Of a stretch of 49,934 bases of DNA, positions 32,985-41,241 are shown in pieces (positions within the stretch are counted from its first letter, which is position 1; each line of letters begins with the position of its first letter). The translations under genes and the position numbers were made by a program. This stretch comes from Bryobacterales bacterium (GTDB taxonomy: Bacteria; Acidobacteriota; Terriglobia; Bryobacterales; UBA6623). The DNA is taken from NCBI GenBank assembly GCA_022823865.1, contig JAJEHF010000194.1, positions 1 through 49,934 on the forward strand, read 5' to 3'. The notes under the pieces were generated by a model. The model did no database searches. It was not told the origin of the DNA and saw only the letters and a list, made by a program, of their open reading frames with translations.

Positions 32985-34127
32985 ATGGCAACCAGTACCA
33001 ACACTATTCAACAGAGCGCGGAGATGCTCCCATCAACCTACGAAGTTCCGTTGCTGCCACTGCCGAACTCAATCGAGACCCCCGCGGTCCTTAGGGCGTC
33101 TGCTCGAGCCCATAGACATCTAGCTGAACTGAAGGGCCGAGCGGCCTCCGCTCCCAGCCCAACGATACTACTGGACACGCTGACCCTGCAGGAGGCCCGC
33201 GCAAGCTGCGAGGTCGAAAACATCGTCACTACCCAAGACTGGCTGTACCGAGCAGACTTGTTCCCCGACTCAGCGATAGATCCGGCAGCCAAAGAAGTCG
33301 CTCGATATCGAACCGCGGTAAAGCGAGGCTTCGATTGGCTTCGGTCGGAGAACAGCCGATTGACCAGCGACCTCTTGATTGAGCTCTACCAGCTAGTGAC
33401 GTCTCGCGCCGATGGCTTCCGCACCGAGCCCGGGACGGTCATCGGGAACGCTTGCACTGGCGAGATCGTTCATGTGCCACCCCAAGACCCAAACGACGTT
33501 GCCGCAAGGATGACGGAGCTGGAGCGATTCACTAACGACGACGAGCTGTCTTCGTTGGATCCGTTAGTCAAGATGGCCGTGATACACCATCAGTTCGAGA
33601 GCATCCATCCGTTCAAAGACGGAAACGGCAGGGTTGGGCGGATCGTTAACGTCCTGTACCTAGTGCGTAGCGGTCTGCTGGAATCCCCGATCCTTTGCCT
33701 GAGCGAATTCATCGCGCGAAATAGAGCTGACTACTACCGAGCCCTTCAAGGGGTTCGCGATGAGGGGCATTGGGAAGGTTGGCTGCTGTACATGTTGCAT
33801 GCTGTGTCGGAGACAGCTCGCCGAACCCTAGTCATCGTGGAACGAATTTGCGAACTGAGGGCGGAATACAAGCATGCGATCCGCTCGAAGCTCCCGAGGG
33901 TCTATTCACACAAGTTGGTGAACGATATTTTCCGCAACCCCTATACCAAGATCGACTTCGTTCGGCGCGAAGTGCAGGTATCCCGACCCACAGCCGCTCG
34001 CTACCTCGAAGCCCTGACCGAGGAGGGCTTCCTTAGCAAGAGATCTGCGGGCAGGGGGAACTACTACGTCAATACTCGGTTGGTGGATCTCTTCTCGGAG
34101 GCCGACGGGAACACCAACTGGCACTAG
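32985..34127 (+). CDS. Fic-family AMP-transferase with N-terminal inhibitory helix and C-terminal winged helix
   Basis: The 380-residue protein would transfer AMP (or another nucleotide) from NTP to a protein hydroxyl. The catalytic motif HPFKDGNGRVGR is complete at 208-219 with His208. The class II inhibitory motif S-x3-E-N is seen as S74-CEV-E78-N79 (ARASCEVENIV), so the enzyme is probably held inactive by its own helix. The last ~80 residues (VNDIFRNPYTKIDFVRREVQVSRPTAARYLEALTEEGFL, read in two parts) form a winged helix-turn-helix. Homologues of this architecture are often stand-alone regulators. The start at 32985 is preceded by operators, not by a clear ribosome-binding site. Lower GC than ileS suggests acquisition. 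Confidence 0.92.
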   Translation: MATSTNTIQQSAEMLPSTYEVPLLPLPNSIETPAVLRASARAHRHLAELKGRAASAPSPTILLDTLTLQEARASCEVENIVTTQDWLYRADLFPDSAIDPAAKEVARYRTAVKRGFDWLRSENSRLTSDLLIELYQLVTSRADGFRTEPGTVIGNACTGEIVHVPPQDPNDVAARMTELERFTNDDELSSLDPLVKMAVIHHQFESIHPFKDGNGRVGRIVNVLYLVRSGLLESPILCLSEFIARNRADYYRALQGVRDEGHWEGWLLYMLHAVSETARRTLVIVERICELRAEYKHAIRSKLPRVYSHKLVNDIFRNPYTKIDFVRREVQVSRPTAARYLEALTEEGFLSKRSAGRGNYYVNTRLVDLFSEADGNTNWH

Positions 34128-34468
34128 GCGTAGGTCCGGGCATTGCAGAGCAGCTCTTGCTGCTTGGGTCAGCCGGGAACCGCGCAGATCTCTGTTCGCC
34201 ATCAGCCAAATCGAAGCCATCAACTGCCAGCCGAGTCCCCGCTCCACGATTGCGGCTGCTGTCGCTCTGAGGACGCGCTCAGACTCGGCAGGTAGCGTTG
34301 CGTTTCTACGAGTGCCGGCGGAACTCGTTCGGGCTCTCCCGGCAACTCCGAACACAGCCACTTCACCGTCTCTGGCTCCATAATGCTCGGCTAATCGGCG
34401 CTCCGTCATTCGCTACGATTAGGGGTCTAGGCGCGCTCGAATTCCGGCGGCCTTTCGCGGATAGCTTG
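34128..34468 (+). other. Intergenic stretch between Fic gene and sugar nucleotidyltransferase
   Basis: No convincing gene in 341 bases. Both strands have open frames running in from neighbours without motifs. TACGAT at about 34413 could be a -10 for the downstream nucleotidyltransferase-mutase pair, with a ~45-nt leader; the evidence is weak. Confidence 0.4.
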
Positions 34469-35182
34469 ATGAAGGCGGTAGTTCTCGCAGCGGGCCGGGG
34501 CACGCGCATGAAGGCCCTGACCGCCGACTGCCCCAAGCCCATGCTGCCGCTGGCCGGCCGCCCCATGCTGGCCCATCAGCTGGAACGGTTCGCAACTGCC
34601 GGAGTCGGGGAAGCCTGTATCGTGATCGGCTACAAGGGCGAGATGATCCGCGAGTACTTCGCGGCTAACCCGCCCTCTGGTATCAAGCTGAGCTACGTCG
34701 TTCAGCACGAGCCGAACGGCACCGGCAGCGCCGCTCTTCTCGCGAAGGACTTCGTCGGTGAGGGTTCATTCTTGCTCACGTTTGGAGACATCATCGTTGA
34801 TCCGCAGGTCTACAGCGAGTTGATCGAACGCGGACCTGGCGCGGAGATGGTCTTGGCGCTGACCTATGTCGACGATCCCTATAGGGGAGGGGCGGTATAT
34901 GTGGAAGCGGACCGGGTCGTGAAGATCGTGGAGAAGCCCCCGAAGGGTACGTCGACGACCAATTTCTTGTGCGCCGGGGTCTACCTGTTCCGTGATCGCT
35001 TCTTCGAGTCCTTGGCCGGATTGGGCCTTTCTGCTCGCGGGGAATATGACCTGACAGACGCGATTTCTCAGGTCGTGAGTTCGGGAAAGACTGTGCGTTT
35101 CTTCGAGGTTCCCGGTTTCTGGCGCGACGTAGGCCGCCCCGAAGATCTCGAGCCAGCCAGCCGCCACGTGAGTCAACCATGA
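34469..35182 (+). CDS. Sugar-1-phosphate nucleotidyltransferase (GT-A pyrophosphorylase type)
   Basis: The 237-residue enzyme would activate a hexose 1-phosphate with NTP for polysaccharide or cell-envelope synthesis. The nucleotide loop LAAGRGTRM is at residues 6-14, followed by CPKPMLPLAGRPM (21-33); TFGDIIVD near 105 is the metal-binding D region and VEKPPKG near 155 is the usual sugar-site lysine motif. The short length lacks the left-handed beta-helix of GlmU. The ATG at 34469 places the nucleotide loop at the normal position. It overlaps the phosphohexomutase gene by 4 nt (ATGA), so the two enzymes probably work in sequence: the mutase makes hexose 1-phosphate, this enzyme activates it. 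Confidence 0.9.
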   Translation: MKAVVLAAGRGTRMKALTADCPKPMLPLAGRPMLAHQLERFATAGVGEACIVIGYKGEMIREYFAANPPSGIKLSYVVQHEPNGTGSAALLAKDFVGEGSFLLTFGDIIVDPQVYSELIERGPGAEMVLALTYVDDPYRGGAVYVEADRVVKIVEKPPKGTSTTNFLCAGVYLFRDRFFESLAGLGLSARGEYDLTDAISQVVSSGKTVRFFEVPGFWRDVGRPEDLEPASRHVSQP

Positions 35183-37410
35183 GCACAGACCTTGACAGCC
35201 TCCTCGCCCGAGCCAGGCAGGGCGTGGAGTCGATCAACCTGCCTGAGGAGATCAAGCACTCGGCGCTGGCAAATTTCGAGGACTGGCTCGGAACGGACAA
35301 GCTCGCTGGGTTAGTCCCGCGCAGCGACTACGGCGCGATCCTGCGCTGGATGGTCGAGACAGAGAAGTTCGACCTCTTGATCGACAGCTTCTACCAAGTG
35401 ATCCCTTTCGGAACTGGCGGGCGGCGCGGACCCGTCGGAGTGGGCCCGAATCGCATCAATCCCTACACGATCGCCTCGTCGGTGCAAGGCCACGTCGAAT
35501 ACCTCCGCCAGCGCTTCGGCGAGGCGGAGAGGCTGAGGGTCGTCATCGCGAACGACGTGCGCGCCTTCCATGACATCCGCGGGACTTACCCGAACGACTT
35601 GGAGAATCCATTGCTGGGGTTGAGTTCCAGGGACTTCGCACGCATCGCCGCTACGGTGTACTCCTCGGCCGGGGTCGAGGTCTATGCCCTGCCCTCGAGT
35701 GACGGAGGCTACATTTCTACGCCAGAGCTGTCCTTCCTGATCCGCTGGGTCGGTGCCCAGGGTGGGATTAACGTCAGCGCGTCGCACAACCATCCCGATG
35801 ACAACGGCAGCAAGTTTTACAACGCCGAGGGGGGCCAAGAGATCCCACCTGACGATGAGAGACTGGCAGCCATCGTCGAGCGCGTCAAGGAGATCAACAT
35901 CCCTGCAGAGGCTGGAGCCCGCAACTCCCACCTGATTCACGCGATTCCTCCCGAGGCGAGGCAGGCATTCATTGACATGAACCTTGCGTTGCGCTTGCGG
36001 AGGCCTGGGGGCGCAGGAAAGTTTGTCTTTACTAGCTTGCACGGCACTGGGGTCGACACGGTTGGGCGCTGCTTAGAGGAAATGGGCTACGCCAAAGGGC
36101 GTCAGCTCTTCTACGTCGATCAACAGTGCAAGATTCGCAGCGACTTCAAGCACGTCACATTCCGCAGCCCAAACCCGGAAGTGCCCGAGTCCCTACAGAT
36201 GGGCATCGAGTTGGCTGATAAGGTCGGCGGCGATTTGCTCTTGGCGACCGATCCCGACGCAGATCGCTTGGGCGGAGCGACCCGCTGCGGAGACGGCTAC
36301 GCCTTTCTGACCGGCAACGAGTTCGCCGCGATTCTAGCCCGGTATAGGCTGGACGCGCTGGAAGCTACAGGAGGTCTTCCCGAGCGGCCCTTGGGCATCA
36401 AGACCGAGGTCACCACCGACCTGATCCGGCGGCTCATTGAGTCGCGTAACGGTGTCGTGATCGGTGACTTGCTGGTGGGATTCAAGTACGTTGCCGCGGT
36501 GTTGGGATCGCTGGAACGTACCGGGCAATACCGCGACATTCGAGCGTCGCTTGACGACTTCGTGCTCGCCGCCGAAGAGAGCCACGGATTCATGCTCACG
36601 CCCGAAGTCCGCGACAAGGACGCCGCCGGCGCGGCGGTGGTGCTGGCCGAGCTGACATCGGAATTGGCTGAGCGCGGAGAGACGGTCTACGACTACTTGG
36701 TGGACACCTACAAGCGGTACGGATACCACGCCAACACCGTGCGGTCGACCGTGATGCAGGGGGCCAAGGGCTCGGCCGACATCCGCAAGATTCAGCAGCT
36801 GCTGCGCAGCGATCCTCCGAAAGTACTTGGAGGGCGCGCGGTCTTGAGCGTCAACGACTACTGGGATGAGGTCAAGTATGGACCGTTCCTTTCGGAGACC
36901 GACAAGAGTTCGCGCAACCTGATCAGCTACACCGTGGAAGGGGGAATCAAGGCAACGATCCGCCCGTCGGGCACTGAGCCGAAGAACAAGCTCTATCTCG
37001 AGCTGGCGGCCGCTCCGCTGGGCCCAGACGCCTCACTGGAGGAGTTCAACGAACACCGCCAGGCGGTGGACCGGGAAGTCAAGGAGTTTTCAAACAAGTT
37101 CCTTGCCCAGATGCTCGCTCTGATTGGCGTGTCGGTACCAGAGTACGCGTTTGAGATTTCCGATCTTGTACCGCTGCAATACAAGGTGGACTTCTGCGAC
37201 CGGTTCCTGCCGGAGTTTCGGACGCGGGCCGAAGCGGTCGCGGAGAACTCCTCTTCGGAACGGGATCTCAGCACGTGGGTCGACGAAACCTTGCGGCCGT
37301 ACGGGCCAGATGCCCGCATCTTGGTGCGACGAGCCTTCCATGCGTATGCCGCGACATGTGCCGAGTCCGAAATTCTCGCGGTGCAGCAACGAGTGTTCTC
37401 CGACGCGTAG
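35179..37410 (+). CDS. Phosphohexomutase (phosphoglucomutase/phosphomannomutase family), long form
   Basis: The 743-residue protein is longer than the usual 450-600. The catalytic phosphoserine is S202 in SASHNHPDDNGSKFYN, the metal loop is DPDADR at 358-363, the sugar loop has AAEESHGFML, and the phosphate-binding loop is PSGTEPKN at 596-603. About 75 extra residues precede the first domain and ~120 helical residues follow the last, ending VQQRVFSDA. Long eukaryote-like PGMs of this kind occur in several bacterial phyla. It overlaps the upstream nucleotidyltransferase and ends 96 nt before tRNA-Ser. Whether it acts on glucose or mannose phosphate cannot be told. Confidence 0.92.
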   Translation: MSTDLDSLLARARQGVESINLPEEIKHSALANFEDWLGTDKLAGLVPRSDYGAILRWMVETEKFDLLIDSFYQVIPFGTGGRRGPVGVGPNRINPYTIASSVQGHVEYLRQRFGEAERLRVVIANDVRAFHDIRGTYPNDLENPLLGLSSRDFARIAATVYSSAGVEVYALPSSDGGYISTPELSFLIRWVGAQGGINVSASHNHPDDNGSKFYNAEGGQEIPPDDERLAAIVERVKEINIPAEAGARNSHLIHAIPPEARQAFIDMNLALRLRRPGGAGKFVFTSLHGTGVDTVGRCLEEMGYAKGRQLFYVDQQCKIRSDFKHVTFRSPNPEVPESLQMGIELADKVGGDLLLATDPDADRLGGATRCGDGYAFLTGNEFAAILARYRLDALEATGGLPERPLGIKTEVTTDLIRRLIESRNGVVIGDLLVGFKYVAAVLGSLERTGQYRDIRASLDDFVLAAEESHGFMLTPEVRDKDAAGAAVVLAELTSELAERGETVYDYLVDTYKRYGYHANTVRSTVMQGAKGSADIRKIQQLLRSDPPKVLGGRAVLSVNDYWDEVKYGPFLSETDKSSRNLISYTVEGGIKATIRPSGTEPKNKLYLELAAAPLGPDASLEEFNEHRQAVDREVKEFSNKFLAQMLALIGVSVPEYAFEISDLVPLQYKVDFCDRFLPEFRTRAEAVAENSSSERDLSTWVDETLRPYGPDARILVRRAFHAYAATCAESEILAVQQRVFSDA

Positions 37411-37506
37411 TGGGTCGCGACCACGGCGACACGGTGCGACGCAATGGGCCCAAAGAGATCGTTACAATGAGTGAGCGGGCGAAAGATCTCGCCTAGCCCT
37501 CGTTGC

Positions 37507-37596
37507 GGAGAGGTGGCCGAGTGGCTTAAGGCGCACGCTTGGAAAGCGTGTTTAGGGGTAACTCTAACGAGGGTTCGAATCCCTCCCTCTCCGCCA
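37507..37596 (+). tRNA. tRNA-Ser (anticodon GGA)
   Basis: The 90-nt gene includes the encoded CCA (37594-37596). The acceptor stem GGAGAGG/CCTCTCC pairs perfectly; the anticodon stem CACGC/GCGTG encloses TTGGAAA with anticodon GGA, reading UCC and UCU; a class II variable arm (TTAGGGGTAACTCTAA) is present, as expected for serine; the T-loop GGTTCGAAT is canonical. A is 40 nt past a promoter-poor stretch after the mutase gene. Confidence 0.97.
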
Positions 37597-37743
37597 CGAT
37601 GTCAACATAAGTTGTTAAAAACAAATGACTTAAAAGTAGAGAATCCGCATTCCTTCTCACACAACAAACATCGGTCTTGCGCAATCAAATACGAGTGCAG
37701 AGTAAACAGTCACCGCCACCGTGCGCAGTCGGCCGTCGGGTGG

Positions 37744-38631
37744 CTAGCGACGGCCTTGATAGTCGAGTTCCCCGGCCTCGATTCGGACCTGCAGCCGGTT
37801 TTCCGGCGGCGGGAGCGGGCAAGTCGTGTATGGATTGAACGCGCAAGGCGGATTGTAGGCTTGGTTGAAGTCGACGGTAGTCCTTCCGTCGAGGTCAGGC
37901 ATGTCGGCATAAAGAAACCTCGCGGAGGGATAGGTTTCGCTTCCGCTAGTCCGGTCGCTGAAGACGAACCATAGGCGGTCGTCGTAATCGATTGCGGTCA
38001 GACGGAGCACCTCGCCCTTGACAGTCAGCGCAACTGATCCGCTTGTGCGTAGGGTCAGGACATCGCCGAGGTTGTTGACCACTTCCATGGTGCGCGGTTT
38101 GTCGTGTGGGACGTAGCGTCCGCGAATCTGGAACGACTCGTCTACTGGGTACCAGCGCAGCTTCGTGAATTCGCGTCTGATTTCACTCTGCAAATCTCTC
38201 AAACGCATTGCCAAGCGGTCGCCACTCTCATGACAGAACAGCGAGAGGGGACCAAGGGTGATGGTCGGTCGATCAGGGCCCTCGTAGGGCCATAGTTGTG
38301 CCGCATCGACCCTGCGCCCATCGACCACCAGGGTCTGTCCTTCGACTGCTCGGACGCCGACCCTACCGTCCCGCAGCGTGATGATTCCGGCCCGCTCGGG
38401 CCCGGCCCGCAATTTGATGTCGTTCTGCGGCGACGAACCGAAGCTATTGTCACCCTCGTTGAGAAAGAAGAGTCCGGTCAGCGTCAGCCAGCCGTCGTCA
38501 GCCTTGAGCCGAGCCTCGCGTTCGGTGCGCCATGCTTCGATTTCTGCCGCGTAATCGTTGGGGGGCGGCGTCCCGCATGCCACTAGCATCGCAAGAAATG
38601 AGATAGCCGCTGTAGACAGTCTGGCCGTCAT
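37744..38631 (-). CDS. DUF1684-domain lipoprotein
   Basis: The 295-residue protein starts with a lipoprotein signal (ISFLAMLVAC-G, Cys19), so it should be anchored in a membrane facing the periplasm or outside. DDGWLTLTGLFFLNEGDNSFGS is the conserved N-terminal part of DUF1684 (residues ~45-66); RWYPVDESFQIRGRY and the C-terminal DFNQAYNPPCAFNPYTTCPLPP confirm the family, the latter with the characteristic NPYTTCPLPPxEN. The biochemical role of DUF1684 is unknown. It is transcribed toward tRNA-Ser. Confidence 0.9.
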   Translation of the reverse strand: MTARLSTAAISFLAMLVACGTPPPNDYAAEIEAWRTEREARLKADDGWLTLTGLFFLNEGDNSFGSSPQNDIKLRAGPERAGIITLRDGRVGVRAVEGQTLVVDGRRVDAAQLWPYEGPDRPTITLGPLSLFCHESGDRLAMRLRDLQSEIRREFTKLRWYPVDESFQIRGRYVPHDKPRTMEVVNNLGDVLTLRTSGSVALTVKGEVLRLTAIDYDDRLWFVFSDRTSGSETYPSARFLYADMPDLDGRTTVDFNQAYNPPCAFNPYTTCPLPPPENRLQVRIEAGELDYQGRR

Positions 38632-39123
38632 TTGCGGTCGCTGCCTCCATTGGGTTGGCTATCGATCCGAAGTCCCAATTAGCCTCCAGCCGCAACCCGA
38701 CGGCACCTCCGTTCACTAGATTCTAGTTGAACGGTGACGTTCCGGACCAAAGACGCCACCCTCCTCCGGGCTCGTGGCGGCCGATGCAGCCATGACCGTT
38801 CGACCGCGCGCATCTCCGGGGCGTGGCGGATGGCGAAACCGGGCGGCTGAGCTTGAAAGGATCGCTGCTTCCGGAGCCGTTGGTTGGTATCTCAACCTAA
38901 CCTACGGCTACAAGGCGTTGTAGTAGTCTCGCCAAGATTCGATGACGAACTCAGCGGCTCTGAGCGTGTCTAGGATCCCACCATTGCAGAGCCCCTCACC
39001 CTACCGAATGCGCCGGGATTAGCGCATGGTCACTCGAGAGCCTCGAGAGCTTCGATAGCCCTGTGGGGCCGCCGGCTGACGACCAGCAAATTCAGCCGGC
39101 CTTCGGCGTGACGGCTCCGGTCG
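38632..39123. other. Intergenic stretch with one hairpin
   Basis: No gene is visible in these 492 bases. A perfect 9-bp inverted repeat GCCGGCTGA / TCAGCCGGC with a 12-nt loop lies at 39071-39100, just after the SBBP gene stop on the minus strand; without a T-tract it is at best a weak terminator. Confidence 0.5.
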
Positions 39124-40422
39124 TCACCGGGAGGGAACGCGAAACACCCACGTCACTGCGTTTGCGACTTGTCCGCCCACTCTGATCTCGGATTGCCTAA
39201 GTTGAATCACCCGCCCCGGCATCGGATGGTCCTTCGAGAATGTCAGCCCTGACACCGCGACTGTTCCATCGGAACCCACGTCAAGGCCTTCCAGGATGTC
39301 CCTTCCTGATCCGCCGCTATACGTGCCAAACCGAAGATCCGTAAGTCCGCGGGAGAAGGCTGCAACAAAGCCATCTGTCCCGCCGCCGTAGCTCTTCTGC
39401 AGTGCGTTGAAAACGGGCAGGTCAGCGGACGATGTGAGACCCACCAGCCAGACTCTGCCGCTCGCATCCACCTTGATGTCCTCTCCATCAAAACCACTCG
39501 AATCATCCTGCGAGCCGCCGTAGTAGGTCAGCCGAACCGTACTGAATGCAGGGCCGTCAAGGCTTGCGACAAACGCATCTAACCCTCCCTGGGGCGTCGG
39601 TTGAAAGGCGTCGTCGCTTACCGGCAGGTCCTGGGAATCGGTGATTCCGGCTACGACTGGAGCACCGCGTTCGTCGACTGCCACCCCCCAGCCTGAATCG
39701 TCACCCGAGCCGCCAAGGTACGTCGAGAACGAAATCGCGAGACTTGACACTTGCAGACGGGTCAGGAACAGGTCGCTGACACCGCGCAGATTTGGTTGGA
39801 CAGGGCCATGGGTCGGGAAATCGTCTGACTTGGTGTAGCCAACGGCAAAGACTCCTCCCCTTCCATCTAGCGCGATTCCAGTCAGCTTCTCTTCTGACGA
39901 GCCACCGAACACAACTGAATGGGGTGGTGCCGTATCCGAGAGTCGCCATGAGGAGATGAAGGCATCGGCGTTCCCTCTGCCGGAACTGCCCTGGCCCGGG
40001 AAGTCAGCCGAAGTTGTTGTACCGCCCACTAGCACTCGCCCGTTCCCGTCCAGTGCCAACGCATTTCCAACATCGTCTCCCTCACCGCCGAGGAACGTGC
40101 CGTACAAGATCTGGCCGTCAGGAGCGATGGAGACTAGGAAGGCATCGCTTTCGCCTCCCCCAAATCGCGGCTGCACGGCATCGTCCGTCACCGGCAGCCC
40201 AGGGCTCTTCGTCAGGCCGGTCACGAACGCACGACCCTTCTTGTCTACCTTGATCCGGAGTGCCGCTGTCAGGGCGTCCGCCCCGACCCGCGTGGCATAC
40301 ACGAGCTTCCCTCGGTTCAAATCCAAGCGGAGCACGTACGCGGCCATCATGCCCTGCCGACCCCGCGATTCCGTTACTTGAACAGGAAGGCTACTCTCCG
40401 GCGAATGGCATGCGAGGAACAA
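39124..40422 (-). CDS. SBBP-repeat beta-propeller protein, possibly lacking its N-terminal domain
   Basis: The 432-residue protein is made of about seven repeats of ~50 residues in the SBBP pattern: DAFLVSIAPDGQILYGTFLGGEGDD, then ALDGNGRVLVGGTT, SADFP (similar units with YLGGSGDDSGWGVAVD, YYGGSQDDSSGFDGEDI, YSGGSGRDILEGLDV). Full-length relatives are secreted and have a large N-terminal domain ahead of the propeller; here there is only MFLACHSPE in front, or six residues more from a GTG at 40440, with a TGA just upstream. Either the gene is a 5'-truncated remnant or the short Leu/Cys segment is an atypical lipoprotein signal. No stops interrupt the repeats. Confidence 0.75.
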   Translation of the reverse strand: MFLACHSPESSLPVQVTESRGRQGMMAAYVLRLDLNRGKLVYATRVGADALTAALRIKVDKKGRAFVTGLTKSPGLPVTDDAVQPRFGGGESDAFLVSIAPDGQILYGTFLGGEGDDVGNALALDGNGRVLVGGTTTSADFPGQGSSGRGNADAFISSWRLSDTAPPHSVVFGGSSEEKLTGIALDGRGGVFAVGYTKSDDFPTHGPVQPNLRGVSDLFLTRLQVSSLAISFSTYLGGSGDDSGWGVAVDERGAPVVAGITDSQDLPVSDDAFQPTPQGGLDAFVASLDGPAFSTVRLTYYGGSQDDSSGFDGEDIKVDASGRVWLVGLTSSADLPVFNALQKSYGGGTDGFVAAFSRGLTDLRFGTYSGGSGRDILEGLDVGSDGTVAVSGLTFSKDHPMPGRVIQLRQSEIRVGGQVANAVTWVFRVPSR

Positions 40423-40806
40423 GTCTCACTGCGATAGGGCTAAGTCATCGCAGTCCGCTACCCCGAGATAGGTGCTCCAAGACACTAATGGCTTGACCGG
40501 GGAGGCTGCCGCGGTCATCGCGACGCAGCACAACAAGATTGTCCAGCGCGGAACTTGCAATTTGTCCTACTTCATTCTCGGTGCACCCGGTCCGCAGGCA
40601 TAGAGGCCCCGGGGTGAGGCCCCCAGAACATTGCGAGAGCTTCCGGGACAGGTCCTAGTTACGGGCATATCTCGCCTCCATCCGCGCCTCCGGCCGTTCC
40701 TTCTTGCCAATGAGGCACCGGACGCACTTGCCTGACTGCCCGGTTAGGGAAACCCCAAGACGACTGCCTTCTGATCCCTAACTGTACTATTATACCTAGT
40801 ACAGCA
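40423..40806. other. Divergent intergenic region upstream of the GntR operon
   Basis: No gene is visible in 384 bases. It must hold the promoter of the minus-strand SBBP gene and that of the GntR operon; only the latter shows a recognisable site (the palindrome at 40782-40804). A GC-rich repeat AGGCCCCGGGGTGAGGCCCC near 40600 could form a small stem. Confidence 0.4.
40782..40804 (+). promoter_or_regulatory. Palindromic operator at the GntR start codon
   Basis: CTGTACTA and TAGTACAG are perfect 8-bp arms around TTATACC. The second arm ends 2 nt before the ATG at 40807. The centre contains a TATACC -10-like hexamer, so the site would block the promoter directly and leave little or no leader. 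Autoregulation by the YtrA-type GntR protein is the natural inference. Confidence 0.7.
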
Positions 40807-41241
40807 ATGCTGCCCTTCACTGTTGAGTTGCGAACGGGCGCGTCGGTCTACGAGCAGTTGGTCTACGCGGTGCAGCGAGCGATCATTTCCAACCAGCTGT
40901 CACCGGGCGATCGGTTCCCATCCATCAGAACTCTGAGCCAGGAACTACGCATCAATCCCAACACCGCGCAAAAGGTGGTGACACGGCTCGTGGATCAGGG
41001 ACTGCTGGTTGTCCAGCCAGGAGTTGGAACTCTCGTTGCGCGGCTTCCGGAACCATCCCGGAAGGAGCGATCCGAACTATTGCTCCGTGAAGTTGAGCAG
41101 CTCGTGGTCGAAGCGAGGAGGCTGTCTCTGACCTTGGACCAAGTAATCGAGGCGGTCCAGAGCCACTGGATTCGTCTGTCCGAGGTGCCGCCAGCGCATG
41201 AGCGGGAGCACGTGGCAGTCGGGGAGGCCGTTAGCGAATGA
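40807..41241 (+). CDS. YtrA-subfamily GntR transcriptional regulator
   Basis: The 144-residue protein has the GntR winged helix (YEQLVYAVQRAIISNQLSPG, RFPSIRTLSQELRINPNTAQKVVTRLVDQGLL) at residues ~15-75 and a short helical dimerisation tail instead of a ligand-binding domain, as in YtrA. Such regulators control the ABC transporter operon they belong to, often in response to envelope stress or antibiotics. A palindrome sits on its own start. Its last 4 nt overlap the ATPase gene. Confidence 0.92.
   Translation: MLPFTVELRTGASVYEQLVYAVQRAIISNQLSPGDRFPSIRTLSQELRINPNTAQKVVTRLVDQGLLVVQPGVGTLVARLPEPSRKERSELLLREVEQLVVEARRLSLTLDQVIEAVQSHWIRLSEVPPAHEREHVAVGEAVSE

Noticed and set aside
33906..34409. 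Minus-strand frame covering the 3' end of the Fic gene and the following gap.
   Set aside because: Half of it is antisense to the Fic winged helix, and the rest shows no motif.
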